Positions 27,333-36,547 of a stretch of 64,000 bases of DNA are shown piece by piece; the first letter of the stretch is position 1; each line of letters begins with the position of its first letter. The notes beneath the pieces were generated by a model, which was not told the DNA's origin, ran no database searches, and saw nothing but the letters and a program-made list of their open reading frames with translations. The stretch lies in the NCBI GenBank assembly GCA_902779445.1, contig CACZBM010000008.1, positions 1 through 64,000 on the forward strand, in the 5' to 3' direction. Source of the DNA: an uncultured Lachnospiraceae bacterium (GTDB lineage: Bacteria; Bacillota; Clostridia; Lachnospirales; Lachnospiraceae). The translations under genes were made by a program, and so were the position numbers.

Positions 27333-28741
27333 GTCCCGAGATAATAAAATCCCTGTGCTTCATCCAGGCGTACATTTACGATGCTTCCGATCAGGGATGG
27401 ATCACCCTTAAAATGCACAACAGTGTTCTGAGGGATACGTCCGGTCAGCATCGTATCGTCTTTTTCATTTCTGCTTTCCACAAGCACCGGCATAGTGCGT
27501 CCCACAAACCTCTGCACCTGTTTTTTCGCTGTATCCTGCACGGTTTTAAGCACCCTGTCAAATCCCGCATGTATTTCTTCATCGGTCATGCTAACAGGCA
27601 TTGACGCCGCCGGAGTTCCGGTCCTCTTTGAATATACGAATGTAAATGCCCCGTCAAATTCAGCCTTTTTAATGATATCAACAGTATCATCGATATCTTT
27701 TTCCGTCTCTCCCGGAAATCCCACGATTATATCCGTTGTAATGGCAATATCCGGGATCTTATTCTTAAGTTTATCGATGATCCTGAGATAGTCATCTCTC
27801 GTATAATGCCTGTTCATCATCTGGAGAACACGGTCACTTCCGGACTGGAGAGCGAGGTGCAGGTGATCGCATACATTATCAGAAGAAGCCATTACGTCTA
27901 TAAGATCATCGGAAAGATCCTTTGGATGACTGGACATAAATCTTATTCTCTTAAGATCCGAAATAGCTGCTATATCCTTAAGTAACTCCGGAAACGACAC
28001 AAAAGGTTCCAGCCCCTTTCCATAGGAATTCACGTTCTGCCCGAGGAGCATCACTTCCTTAACCCCGTCCCGGGTAAGAGCTTCTATCTCCTTAATGATG
28101 TCCTTTGGCTCCCTGCTTCTTTCCCTGCCTCTCACATAAGGCACGATACAGTAACTGCAGAAATTATTGCAGCCAAACATTATATTAACACCGCTTTTAA
28201 AAGAAAATTTCCGTTTGCTCGGAAGATCCTCCACTATTTCCTTTTCATGATCCCAGATATCTATTATCATTTCGCCCGAGCTTATCCTGTCATACAGAAG
28301 CTCAGCAAATTTGTAGATATTATGGGTACCAAAGATCAGATCCACATGGGGATAGCTTTTTTTGATCTTCTCGATGACTCCGGCTTCCTGCATCATACAG
28401 CCGGAAAGACAGATAAGGAGTCCGGGATTATTGTCCTTGACACCTTTAAGAACACCGAGTCTCCCGAAAACTTTTCTGTCGGCATTATCCCTTACTGTAC
28501 AGGTATTATAAAGGATCACATCCGCTTCTTCCTCGACAGCAGCTGCCTTAAATCCGGATCTGTCAAGGATACCCGCCATCTTTTCAGAGTCCCTTTCATT
28601 CATCTGACACCCGAAGGTCTGAATGAAATATGCGGGAGTCCTGCTATGTTTCTCAGTATACTCTTTCGTATATTGAGACAGCTTGTCAATAAATATAAGC
28701 TGTCTCTCAGTTTCGTTATTCTGTATTTCGTATTTATCCAT
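27320..28741 (-). CDS. miaB: tRNA-2-methylthio-N6-dimethylallyladenosine synthase
   Basis: Radical-SAM methylthiotransferase acting on i6A37 of tRNAs that read UNN codons. The 473 residues show the UPF0004 domain with three cluster cysteines (FGCQMNERDSE, SGCMMQEAG and an earlier NTCTVR). The radical-SAM triplet is CNNFCSYC, and a C-terminal TRAM domain covers about 400-470. It follows the cyclo-ligase gene by 17 bp. Confidence 0.96.
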   Translation of the reverse strand: MDKYEIQNNETERQLIFIDKLSQYTKEYTEKHSRTPAYFIQTFGCQMNERDSEKMAGILDRSGFKAAAVEEEADVILYNTCTVRDNADRKVFGRLGVLKGVKDNNPGLLICLSGCMMQEAGVIEKIKKSYPHVDLIFGTHNIYKFAELLYDRISSGEMIIDIWDHEKEIVEDLPSKRKFSFKSGVNIMFGCNNFCSYCIVPYVRGRERSREPKDIIKEIEALTRDGVKEVMLLGQNVNSYGKGLEPFVSFPELLKDIAAISDLKRIRFMSSHPKDLSDDLIDVMASSDNVCDHLHLALQSGSDRVLQMMNRHYTRDDYLRIIDKLKNKIPDIAITTDIIVGFPGETEKDIDDTVDIIKKAEFDGAFTFVYSKRTGTPAASMPVSMTDEEIHAGFDRVLKTVQDTAKKQVQRFVGRTMPVLVESRNEKDDTMLTGRIPQNTVVHFKGDPSLIGSIVNVRLDEAQGFYYLGTCIL

Positions 28742-28758
28742 TTAAAACCTTATCTAGC

Positions 28759-29343
28759 TTATCTTAGGATCCCATGCTCGGTAATAACCATATCCACAGG
28801 GATATCCCTGTCGTCATGCGGTACCTTCTCTACTATCTGACAGGAAAAAGCAATGGCGATCTTCCACACAAATCTCTCATATCCCTTGGAAGTAAGATAT
28901 CTGTCATAATATCCCCTGCCGTACCCGAGGCGGTTAAACCGTTTGTCAAAGGCCACTCCCGGGAGAAGGAAGATATCAGGTCTGGAATCCATCGGCGGAT
29001 AGTCTCCCGTAGGTTCCGGTATACCCATCGTTCCCTTTTTTATATCAGATATCTTTCTGACCTCATAAAACTCCATGTTCTTATCGTCAATGACCTTGGG
29101 AAGCGCTACTCTCTTTCCTTCGTTGATCATTCTGAAGATAGAGTTCAAAGTGGATACCTCACTTTCAAATCCTGCAAAGGCAAAGATGATCTCTGAAGTC
29201 TGATATTCGGGCAATTTAAAAAAATTGTCAAAGATAAAGTAGGAAGCTCTCTCCCTCTCATTGACAGGCATACATTCCCGTAACAGGATTATCCTCTTTC
29301 TCAGAGAATCCTTAGAATCTCCGAATGATACTATCTCTCCCAT
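28759..29343 (-). CDS. 5-formyltetrahydrofolate cyclo-ligase
   Basis: Returns 5-formyl-THF to the active folate pool as 5,10-methenyl-THF using ATP. 194 residues; N-terminal KRIILLRECM fits the family, and the C-terminal LPGVAFDKRFNRLGYGRGYYDRYL motif is diagnostic. Its ATG shares one base with the proB stop (TAATG). It adds to the one-carbon genes folD, fhs and metH elsewhere in the window. Confidence 0.94.
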   Translation of the reverse strand: MGEIVSFGDSKDSLRKRIILLRECMPVNERERASYFIFDNFFKLPEYQTSEIIFAFAGFESEVSTLNSIFRMINEGKRVALPKVIDDKNMEFYEVRKISDIKKGTMGIPEPTGDYPPMDSRPDIFLLPGVAFDKRFNRLGYGRGYYDRYLTSKGYERFVWKIAIAFSCQIVEKVPHDDRDIPVDMVITEHGILR

Positions 29344-30212
29344 TAATCATCCTCCAGAAAATCAGGCAGGTAAAAGTCAGCAGATCTTTTAGAGTGGATA
29401 AAAGTGCCGATCTCTTCACCGGCGATTATCCTGTGAATATTATTAAGGTCTTTAGCATTGGCTATTATCATATCCGCTCCGGATGAAACCGCGATATGAG
29501 CGGCTTTAAGTTTCGTGGCCATCCCTCCGGTTCCCACATCTGACCCCGTACTGTTCTTTCCGTAGGAATCCACATCATCCGTAAGATCCCGGATCTCAGG
29601 AATGAACCTGGCATCTTTATTCTTCCTCGGATCATCTGTGTAAAGTCCGTCAATATCCGACAGAAGGATAAGTAGATCTGCAGCTGTAAGGGCTGTAACC
29701 ATTGCAGAAAGTGTATCGTTGTCCCCGAGCTGGATCTCGTATGTGGAGATAGTGTCATTTTCATTAACTACAGGCACTACTCCGAGTTTCAGGAGTTCTG
29801 AAAAGGTATTTTGGGCGTTATAACGGTTCAGGTCATTTCTTATGGTCCTCTTCGTCATAAGAACCTGGGCCGTCAGCTGGTTATACTCTGAAAAGAACTT
29901 CTGGTATATCATCATGAGCCTGGCCTGACCGATGGCTGCTGCAGCCTGTTTTATAGCCAGCTTCTCATCTGGTCCGTCTTCATGATCAGTGTCTCCGTTA
30001 TAATATACGTCCTTTATATTTGCAGCCTTCAGACCAACGGAGATCGCACCTGACGAAACAAGGATCACGTCTTTTCCCGCATTATGCAGGTCCGTCAGTT
30101 CACGTACCAGTTTTTCTATCCTTATAAGGTCAGCTCCCCCTGTCTCCTTATGGGTAACAGAGCTTGATCCTATCTTTATCACTATTCTTTTATGTTTTGA
30201 AAAGTCTCTCAA
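29343..30212 (-). CDS. proB: Glutamate 5-kinase
   Basis: First step of proline synthesis. 289 residues of the amino-acid kinase fold: KIGSSSVTHKE (phosphate loop), NENDTIS, and GTGGMATKLKAA near the C-terminus. The PUA domain that extends the E. coli enzyme to about 370 residues is absent, as in many Firmicutes. No proA is seen in the window. It begins the proB-cyclo-ligase-miaB string. Confidence 0.94.
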   Translation of the reverse strand: MRDFSKHKRIVIKIGSSSVTHKETGGADLIRIEKLVRELTDLHNAGKDVILVSSGAISVGLKAANIKDVYYNGDTDHEDGPDEKLAIKQAAAAIGQARLMMIYQKFFSEYNQLTAQVLMTKRTIRNDLNRYNAQNTFSELLKLGVVPVVNENDTISTYEIQLGDNDTLSAMVTALTAADLLILLSDIDGLYTDDPRKNKDARFIPEIRDLTDDVDSYGKNSTGSDVGTGGMATKLKAAHIAVSSGADMIIANAKDLNNIHRIIAGEEIGTFIHSKRSADFYLPDFLEDD

Positions 30213-30246
30213 TTTCTCTCCTGAAATGTTATCCTGTTAAACCTCA

Positions 30247-30290
30247 TGTCATCCTGAGCATTAGCGAAGGATCTCTCCTCAGAATGACAC
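30247..30290. repeat. Compact family A repeat
   Basis: TGTCATCCTGAGCATTAGCG followed directly by AAGGATCTCTCCTCAGAATGACA: a shortened palindrome in which most of the second arm is missing. It lies in the 139-bp gap upstream of proB. Confidence 0.75.
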
Positions 30291-30351
30291 TGACTTAATA
30301 GCATTGATATTATATCTGTGTTATGAAGTATACCATACAGCGAAAAAAAAC

Positions 30352-31956
30352 TTAAGTAATACATCGGCATAACGCTTCCGCACACTTTAATCCGTCGATC
30401 GCAGCGCTCATTATGCCACCTGCGTAGCCCGCTCCTTCTCCCGCAGGAAAAATTCCCGGAACCGATGATAAAAAGAATTCATTCCGAAGTATCCTTACCG
30501 GAGAAGATGTACGGCTCTCCACTGCAGAAAGCAGTGCGTCAGGGTTGTCAAATCCGCTGATCTTTTTCCCGAAAGACTCAAAAGCATCAATGATGTCTCT
30601 TGAAATGTTTTCAGGTAGTATGTTCCTGATGTTACCGAAGTCACAGAACCCCTTAAATTCAGGCTTTACACTGCCATATTCTGTTGTCTGCCGGTTTTCC
30701 TTAAAATCAAGTAAACACTGGCATGGTATCTTTCCGCCGCATTCATCAAATGCATTTTTCTCAAGTTCTCTCTGGAATTCCATCCCTGACAGGACTCCGT
30801 ATTTCCCGTAGTCCTTTTCAAAGTCATCCGGTGTCACGGACACGACTATCGCACTGTTTGCATTAGCTCCGTCCCGTTTTGAATAGCTCATGCCGTTTAT
30901 ACAGAGCTCATGCTCTTCACTTGATGAATTGACCACATAACCTCCGGGACACATACAGAAGCTGTAAACGCTCCGGCCGTCCGGAGCATGGAAGGTGAGC
31001 TTATATGATGCAGGAGTGTTTATATCACTGTTCTCACCGTACATAGCGCGGTTTATATCTTTCTGTATATGTTGAACCCTTACCCCTACAGCAAAGCTCT
31101 TTGGCTCCATCTTTATCTTTGCATCTTTTAGCATTTCAAAGGTGTCCCTGGCCGAGTGTCCCGGAGCCAGGATCAGCTTATTACATGCAAGTCTTTCAGT
31201 TCCGTTCAGTATGGCAGTACAAAGGAGTCCGTCCCTGTCAGTTTCAAAACCGGTAAAAACCGTATTGAAACGTACTTCTCCTCCGTGATCTACTATATCC
31301 TGCCTGATATTCTTTACTATTTCCCTTAATATATCGGAACCGATATGAGGCTTGCTGTCAGTCAGTATGCTTTCCGGGGCACCATATTTTACAAAGCTTT
31401 TAAGCACAAATTCATTTCTGTTTTCCTTATCATGAACCCCTGTCTGAAGCTTTCCGTCAGAAAATGTGCCGGCACCGCCTTCCCCAAACTGCACATTGGA
31501 ATTCTTATCAAGCTTTCCTGATCTCCAGAATTCCCTTACCTTTTCTGTACGGCTGTCAGCGTCTTCTCCCCTTTCTATCACTATGGGCTTTAAGCCTGCA
31601 TAGGCCAGATAAAGTGCTGCAAACATACCGGCGGGTCCAAATCCCACGATCACCGGAGGCAGGATATTATCTTTATATGCCCCTACTTCCGGCAGGGAAT
31701 AGATCTTCTCCGTATATTTTGTGATCTTATTATTATTTAGTTTCTTTAAAATGCTGTCCTCTTTATCTATACAAACCGCCACCGAATAAATATGGAGAAT
31801 GGCATTTTTATTTCTGGCATCTACGGATCTTTTAAGGATCTTTAAGCCGGATAAAGCGCCGGGACGCACCTTTAACGCCTTCGCCGCTTTTTTATATAGT
31901 TCATCGGTATTAAGTTCATGATCAGACTTTAGTTCGTTGATCCTTATCATTATCAT
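30352..31956 (-). CDS. FAD-dependent oxidoreductase (COG2509-like)
   Basis: 534 residues. An N-terminal region of about 90 residues without clear function precedes an FAD-binding Rossmann motif VGFGPAGMFAALYLAYAGLK. The C-terminal GEGAGYAGGIMSAAIDGLKCAEA completes the FAD fold. The family is widespread in anaerobes and its substrate is unknown. It overlaps the preceding flavoprotein gene by 4 bp (ATGA). The start is 31956 or the second ATG at 31950. Confidence 0.85.
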   Translation of the reverse strand: MIMIRINELKSDHELNTDELYKKAAKALKVRPGALSGLKILKRSVDARNKNAILHIYSVAVCIDKEDSILKKLNNNKITKYTEKIYSLPEVGAYKDNILPPVIVGFGPAGMFAALYLAYAGLKPIVIERGEDADSRTEKVREFWRSGKLDKNSNVQFGEGGAGTFSDGKLQTGVHDKENRNEFVLKSFVKYGAPESILTDSKPHIGSDILREIVKNIRQDIVDHGGEVRFNTVFTGFETDRDGLLCTAILNGTERLACNKLILAPGHSARDTFEMLKDAKIKMEPKSFAVGVRVQHIQKDINRAMYGENSDINTPASYKLTFHAPDGRSVYSFCMCPGGYVVNSSSEEHELCINGMSYSKRDGANANSAIVVSVTPDDFEKDYGKYGVLSGMEFQRELEKNAFDECGGKIPCQCLLDFKENRQTTEYGSVKPEFKGFCDFGNIRNILPENISRDIIDAFESFGKKISGFDNPDALLSAVESRTSSPVRILRNEFFLSSVPGIFPAGEGAGYAGGIMSAAIDGLKCAEALCRCIT

Positions 31957-33188
31957 TCCTTATCTAACGAAGATGATCCTGCTTTATATCCGCTTGCAAA
32001 TGCAAAGTGCAGATTGAAACCGCCACAGTCTCCGTCAATATCCAGGCACTCTCCTGCAAAGAAAAGCCCCGGAATACCCTTTACTGAAAGGTCGTGATCA
32101 AGGTTATCGCCATGTATCCCTCCGGAAGTCACCTGGGATACCGTATGATCGCCATAACCTGTGATCGTAAAGCGCATATCCTTTATAAAAGCTGCTATCC
32201 TTAATATATCCCTGTCGCTTATTTCCCCGGAAAGCTCTCTGCCGTTAAAGAGATCATTTTTTATCTTTTCACGGATATTAATAGACAACTTCTCTGAAAA
32301 AATTCCAAGGAAAATCTCCGGGTATTCAGTATGTTTTTTAAGGATATCTACTACCGCTTCTTCACTGTATTCAGGAAGGAGATCCACCGAAAGAACACAT
32401 TTCTTACCGTCTTTAAGAGCTTTTGCAGCCCTTCCCGACAGATCAAACACACAGATCCCCGAAGGACCCGTATTCGTTATCTGAAGCTCTCCCTCCGATG
32501 ACGCGCTGAACTCCCCGTCAATATAGAGCGTAACTAATGCTTCTGCCCGGACAGGATTGTCGTTAAAAAAACAGTCATCCGAAATAAGCTTTGTAAGCGC
32601 AGGAAGAGGCTGAACCATCTTTAATCCGAAGTTTTCAGCGAAATAATAACCATCGCCTGTAGATCCTGTTTTCGGAGCAGCCTTTCCGCCGGTCGTTATT
32701 ATACAGGCGTCAAAACCCGTATCATCCTTAGTCTTATTATTATTCTGCAAGTCGTAAAGAGTAAGGTAAAACCTGCCATTTACTCTTTCTATATTTTTAA
32801 CAAGGGTCGATCCGTGAAAACGGACACCTCTGATCTTCATCTCATTTATCAGCACATCATTTACAGATCCGGCTGAATCCGATCTCGGATAAAAGCATCC
32901 GTTCTTTTTATGATATAAAAGCCCGAATGAAGAAAAGAGATCTAACATAAAATCCCTGTCATATTCCTTAAGAATACCGTCTAAGATCCCGTTTTCCTTA
33001 AGACTTCCACGGTATCTTTCCGGAGAGATGCCTTCATTTGTAAAATTACATTTGCCGTTACCTGTCTGCAAAAGCTTCCTGCCCGGAGACATATTTTTAT
33101 CAAAAAGAGACACTTCCGCAGAGGATGAAGCTGCGATCGCAGCCATCATTCCGGCAGCACCGGCTCCTATTACAGCGACTTTCTTCAA
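31953..33188 (-). CDS. BaiN/RdsA-family flavoprotein (HI0933 type)
   Basis: 411 residues beginning MKKVAVIGAGAAGMMAA, a dinucleotide-binding motif at the very N-terminus. GRKLLQTGNGKCNFTN and a C-terminal FFAGECLDIDGDCGGFNLHFAFASG are both diagnostic of the HI0933/BaiN flavoprotein family. The assigned substrate in gut clostridia is debated. It lies 1 bp after the flippase gene and is coupled to the next flavoprotein gene. Confidence 0.9.
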   Translation of the reverse strand: MKKVAVIGAGAAGMMAAIAASSSAEVSLFDKNMSPGRKLLQTGNGKCNFTNEGISPERYRGSLKENGILDGILKEYDRDFMLDLFSSFGLLYHKKNGCFYPRSDSAGSVNDVLINEMKIRGVRFHGSTLVKNIERVNGRFYLTLYDLQNNNKTKDDTGFDACIITTGGKAAPKTGSTGDGYYFAENFGLKMVQPLPALTKLISDDCFFNDNPVRAEALVTLYIDGEFSASSEGELQITNTGPSGICVFDLSGRAAKALKDGKKCVLSVDLLPEYSEEAVVDILKKHTEYPEIFLGIFSEKLSINIREKIKNDLFNGRELSGEISDRDILRIAAFIKDMRFTITGYGDHTVSQVTSGGIHGDNLDHDLSVKGIPGLFFAGECLDIDGDCGGFNLHFAFASGYKAGSSSLDKE

Positions 33189-33189
33189 T

Positions 33190-34842
33190 TCAGAGTATCC
33201 TTAGAGCTCTTGCTATGCGGACGATCATTACACCGCCCGGTATCTCATAGAGCTCTTCCTTTCTGATACCTTTCAGCTTAAGTATGGATAACATATAGAT
33301 AAACATACCGAATACTACAGAAATGAGAGTACTTAATGTATTTCCCGTAAACAGATTAAATAACCTGTAGATCGCAAAAACAACTATGCCCATTATTACG
33401 GAAGCTATGGCAGGGATGATGAATGTACGCACTATCTCCTGCTTATAATGGATATAATGCCTTATGGAGAAATGATTCATGAAGGTCATTAATACCGAGA
33501 AAAGAAGGGTTGAAAAGAGTACCCCGTATATTCCCATATCAAACTTATCCATCATTACATAGAGAGCAGCCAGATGTATGATAAGAGCAATGGCAGAATG
33601 ACGCACCGGTACTTCCAAATGGTTTATGCCCTGAAGTACTCCGTTTGTAAGAGTGGAAATGGAGGTAAAAATAATGGTGATACCTCCGATAGACAGAAGC
33701 CTGGAAGCCAGCTCCACATCACCTGTAAAGAGCATGGAGAGCACCGGCTTTGAAAGCACTATAAGCCCTGCCGTACATGGAAATGCGATCAGCATCGTAA
33801 ACCTCATGGCACTGAATATCTTTCTCTTCGCACTGCGGATATTATCGGATGCCATACATGCTGTGAGCGTCGGAACCGTTGAAGAACACATGGCATTTGC
33901 AAAGGCTACCGGCACATTTATCATAAGCCTGTACTTTCCTGAGTATATTCCCCAGATCCTGGTCTTCTCAACTCCATGTCCGTTTAAGCTCATAAGCTTA
34001 TTAAATATTCCGTTATCCAGAACATCGGAAATATTGTAGATCGCGGTACTTAAGATGACCGGAATGGCAGTTATCACTATTATCTTAAGTATTGACGACA
34101 TATTCTCGATCTGGTGTGTATCATCGGCAAAGAGCCTGTCTCTCTTCATGGAAGTGGAGACAAGCAGAAGAATAAAAAGAAGAACGATAAGTCCGCTCAG
34201 CGCTCCAAGACTGGTACCAAGGGTACTACCGGCGGCACCGTATGCAGGCGCAAAACTCTCATTCTTCAGAAGGGCAGCTACCTTTTTCCCGTATATGAAA
34301 AAAGCGGAAGCCGCAAGAATACTTACTATGGCATTTACAAGCTGCTCGATTATCTGGGAAACTGCTGTGGGGACCATAGTTCCCATACCCTGGAAATAAC
34401 CCCTGATAACTCCCATTACAGCCACGATCAGGAGCGTTGGAGCAAAGATACGGAGCGCAATGGCGCTCATGGGTTCACTCATCATGGTACCCGCGAAGAA
34501 TTCCGCCCCGAAGAATACCAGAAGACACACAATAGATCCGGAAATAAACGCAAATATAAGTCCCCCTTTAAAGGCCCTTCTGGAATTCACATATTCTTCC
34601 CTTGAATAACGGGCGGAGACTATCTTGGAGATTGCGAGAGGAAGACTGTATGATGATATCAGCAGCATGATGTTATAGATCTGATAAGCCGCCGCATAGT
34701 AACCGTTGCCTTCATCACCGATTATATTAGTAACAGGAACCCTGTAGAAAAGACCGATTATCCTGGTAATAATACCGGCCGCCGCCAGGATCCCTCCCTG
34801 AACGATGAAATTGTGTTTATTTCGCCTGCTTTTATAAGCCAT
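33190..34842 (-). CDS. MurJ/SpoVB-like lipid flippase (MOP superfamily)
   Basis: 550-residue integral membrane protein with about fourteen hydrophobic segments. The N-terminal FIVQGGILAAAGIITRIIGLFYRVP is typical of the SpoVB/MurJ polysaccharide-transport family that moves lipid II or other undecaprenyl-linked sugars. Which substrate applies cannot be told from the sequence. It sits 5 bp after the DUF3048 lipoprotein gene. Confidence 0.88.
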   Translation of the reverse strand: MAYKSRRNKHNFIVQGGILAAAGIITRIIGLFYRVPVTNIIGDEGNGYYAAAYQIYNIMLLISSYSLPLAISKIVSARYSREEYVNSRRAFKGGLIFAFISGSIVCLLVFFGAEFFAGTMMSEPMSAIALRIFAPTLLIVAVMGVIRGYFQGMGTMVPTAVSQIIEQLVNAIVSILAASAFFIYGKKVAALLKNESFAPAYGAAGSTLGTSLGALSGLIVLLFILLLVSTSMKRDRLFADDTHQIENMSSILKIIVITAIPVILSTAIYNISDVLDNGIFNKLMSLNGHGVEKTRIWGIYSGKYRLMINVPVAFANAMCSSTVPTLTACMASDNIRSAKRKIFSAMRFTMLIAFPCTAGLIVLSKPVLSMLFTGDVELASRLLSIGGITIIFTSISTLTNGVLQGINHLEVPVRHSAIALIIHLAALYVMMDKFDMGIYGVLFSTLLFSVLMTFMNHFSIRHYIHYKQEIVRTFIIPAIASVIMGIVVFAIYRLFNLFTGNTLSTLISVVFGMFIYMLSILKLKGIRKEELYEIPGGVMIVRIARALRIL

Positions 34843-34847
34843 TGTAT

Positions 34848-36047
34848 CTACTTTATAACAACCTTGTCAGCCATGGTGTCCTGGATTATAAGCACCCATG
34901 TCTTTCCCTGATTTAAGACGATCTCTTCGCCGTTCATGTCAAAGTATCTTACCGAACCCGTATCACCGTCAAACCTTATCCAGTTACCGTCCCGGGCTTT
35001 GCCGTGAGTGATATATGTCATCTTTCCGCCGGAATGGCAGTCAAAACCGAGATACCCCTTGTCATCGACTTCTTCCCACGAAGAATACTGGAGAATGATA
35101 TTATCTACCGCGAGCTGGGTATTGTTTTCAGCGTCCACCTGGGGTTCATCATACTCGTATCTTAAATACTGCTGTGTCTTTTCGTCATAGTCGAACCAGG
35201 GCTTATTAATGAGATATCCGGGTTCCACATGTACTGCTTTATAGGAATCATCTGAATCCGGAACGATTATCTCCCCGTCATCAGCAAAGGTAAATTTTCC
35301 TTTGTAATCATCCCTGTAATTATTGTCATATCCCATGATCTCTATGCCCTTTTTGATCCCCTTTGCGGAGGCATAGGCATTATGGGGCGCAACCCTGTCT
35401 GTAGTCCTGTAAAAGACAGTGTCGCCTTCGCTTGATAATCCGCTTAAGTTGTCCACGAAATCCTGTTCCAGAAGGGGCATGGCATAAGCTGACTGTCCGT
35501 AATGGCAATAGATGGAATCAAATTCCAGAGCGTAATAAACGAAATAGTTCCTGCACGACCTTACAGATCCTATTTTATTAAGGTCATCATAGTCTTCAAA
35601 AAGGCCCATCATACGGGTAAGAGACCCTTCGACCACACACTCATACAGCACATCTGCCTTTGATGTCCCGCTCATTGGCTGTGCTTCTTCGATATTATTC
35701 AGCATCACGGCTATAGGTCTTCTCTTACCGATAGACTCATCAACCATCTTTCCGGTAAGGTAACTCCGTATCTTACCGTCTTTTTCTTCTCTGGGCACAC
35801 CGTATGAAGACTTATGACCGTACTCAGCGGTAAGGCCGCTGTCAAAAGCTGAACTTGTCTCTGCTGCGGCGTTCTCAGCCTCTTCCTGGAACTGGGAATA
35901 AGCATTCGGATCCTCTACCTCTTCAGATCCGTTTTCCACCTCTGCAGTCTGAGCCGGCATAGCTCCTCCGTTCCCACAGCCGGAAAGGATCAATGATGCA
36001 GAAAAAAATGTCAATAATAATGTATTTGTAAGCTTCTTATTAAACAT
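34848..36047 (-). CDS. DUF3048 (YerB-like) lipoprotein
   Basis: Exported lipoprotein with hydrophobic N-terminus and lipobox LSGC (lipid Cys at residue 24 from this start). An acidic linker follows, then the DUF3048 region with RPIAVMLNNIEEAQPMSGTSKADVLYE, PHNAYAS and the C-terminal VRYFDMNGEEIVLNQGKTWV. Function unknown; an envelope role is inferred. I choose ATG at 36047 with AGG upstream; an alternative GTG at 36053 overlaps the ybeY stop. Confidence 0.85.
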   Translation of the reverse strand: MFNKKLTNTLLLTFFSASLILSGCGNGGAMPAQTAEVENGSEEVEDPNAYSQFQEEAENAAAETSSAFDSGLTAEYGHKSSYGVPREEKDGKIRSYLTGKMVDESIGKRRPIAVMLNNIEEAQPMSGTSKADVLYECVVEGSLTRMMGLFEDYDDLNKIGSVRSCRNYFVYYALEFDSIYCHYGQSAYAMPLLEQDFVDNLSGLSSEGDTVFYRTTDRVAPHNAYASAKGIKKGIEIMGYDNNYRDDYKGKFTFADDGEIIVPDSDDSYKAVHVEPGYLINKPWFDYDEKTQQYLRYEYDEPQVDAENNTQLAVDNIILQYSSWEEVDDKGYLGFDCHSGGKMTYITHGKARDGNWIRFDGDTGSVRYFDMNGEEIVLNQGKTWVLIIQDTMADKVVIK

Positions 36048-36049
36048 GA

Positions 36050-36547
36050 TCACCTGTTGATACCAAGAGAAGACAGAGCCTGCTCCTGTTTCTCGAACAT
36101 AACCCCCTCTTCCTCCTTTTTTTCATGGTCAAATCCAAGTAAGTGTAACATACTGTGGGCGATTAGGAAAGCAAATTCCCTTCTTTCACTGTGCCCGTAT
36201 TCCTCTGCCTGGAGCCTCACCCTGTCAAGACAGATAATGATATCTCCCAGTATCAGGTCCCCAGTTTCGGGATTAAAAGCGTCGGGTGAATCCTCTTCCA
36301 CATTATCGAAAACTCCCGGAGTCTCATACTCCAGCATGGGGAAGGATAAAACATCCGTAACTGAGTCCCTGTCCCTGAATTCGCGGTTTATTTCTCTTAT
36401 GGATTCCCCGTCACAGAGTGTCAGGCTCACCTCTGCTTCATAAGGGCAGCCCTCCTGCTTCAATACCTCTCTAACTACCTCTTCGTATATCTCCCTAAGG
36501 GGTAATCCCAGATCCGTACCGGTCTCATTTTCAAAGTATAAAGTCAT
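36050..36547 (-). CDS. ybeY: Endoribonuclease YbeY
   Basis: Metal-dependent RNase for 16S rRNA 3' maturation and ribosome quality control. 165 residues with the zinc motif HSMLHLLGFDH (three histidines). NREFRDRDSVTDVLSFP, also conserved, precedes it. It overlaps the 7TM-HD-like gene by 17 bp, in the usual Firmicute order phoH - 7TM-HD - ybeY. Confidence 0.96.
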   Translation of the reverse strand: MTLYFENETGTDLGLPLREIYEEVVREVLKQEGCPYEAEVSLTLCDGESIREINREFRDRDSVTDVLSFPMLEYETPGVFDNVEEDSPDAFNPETGDLILGDIIICLDRVRLQAEEYGHSERREFAFLIAHSMLHLLGFDHEKKEEEGVMFEKQEQALSSLGINR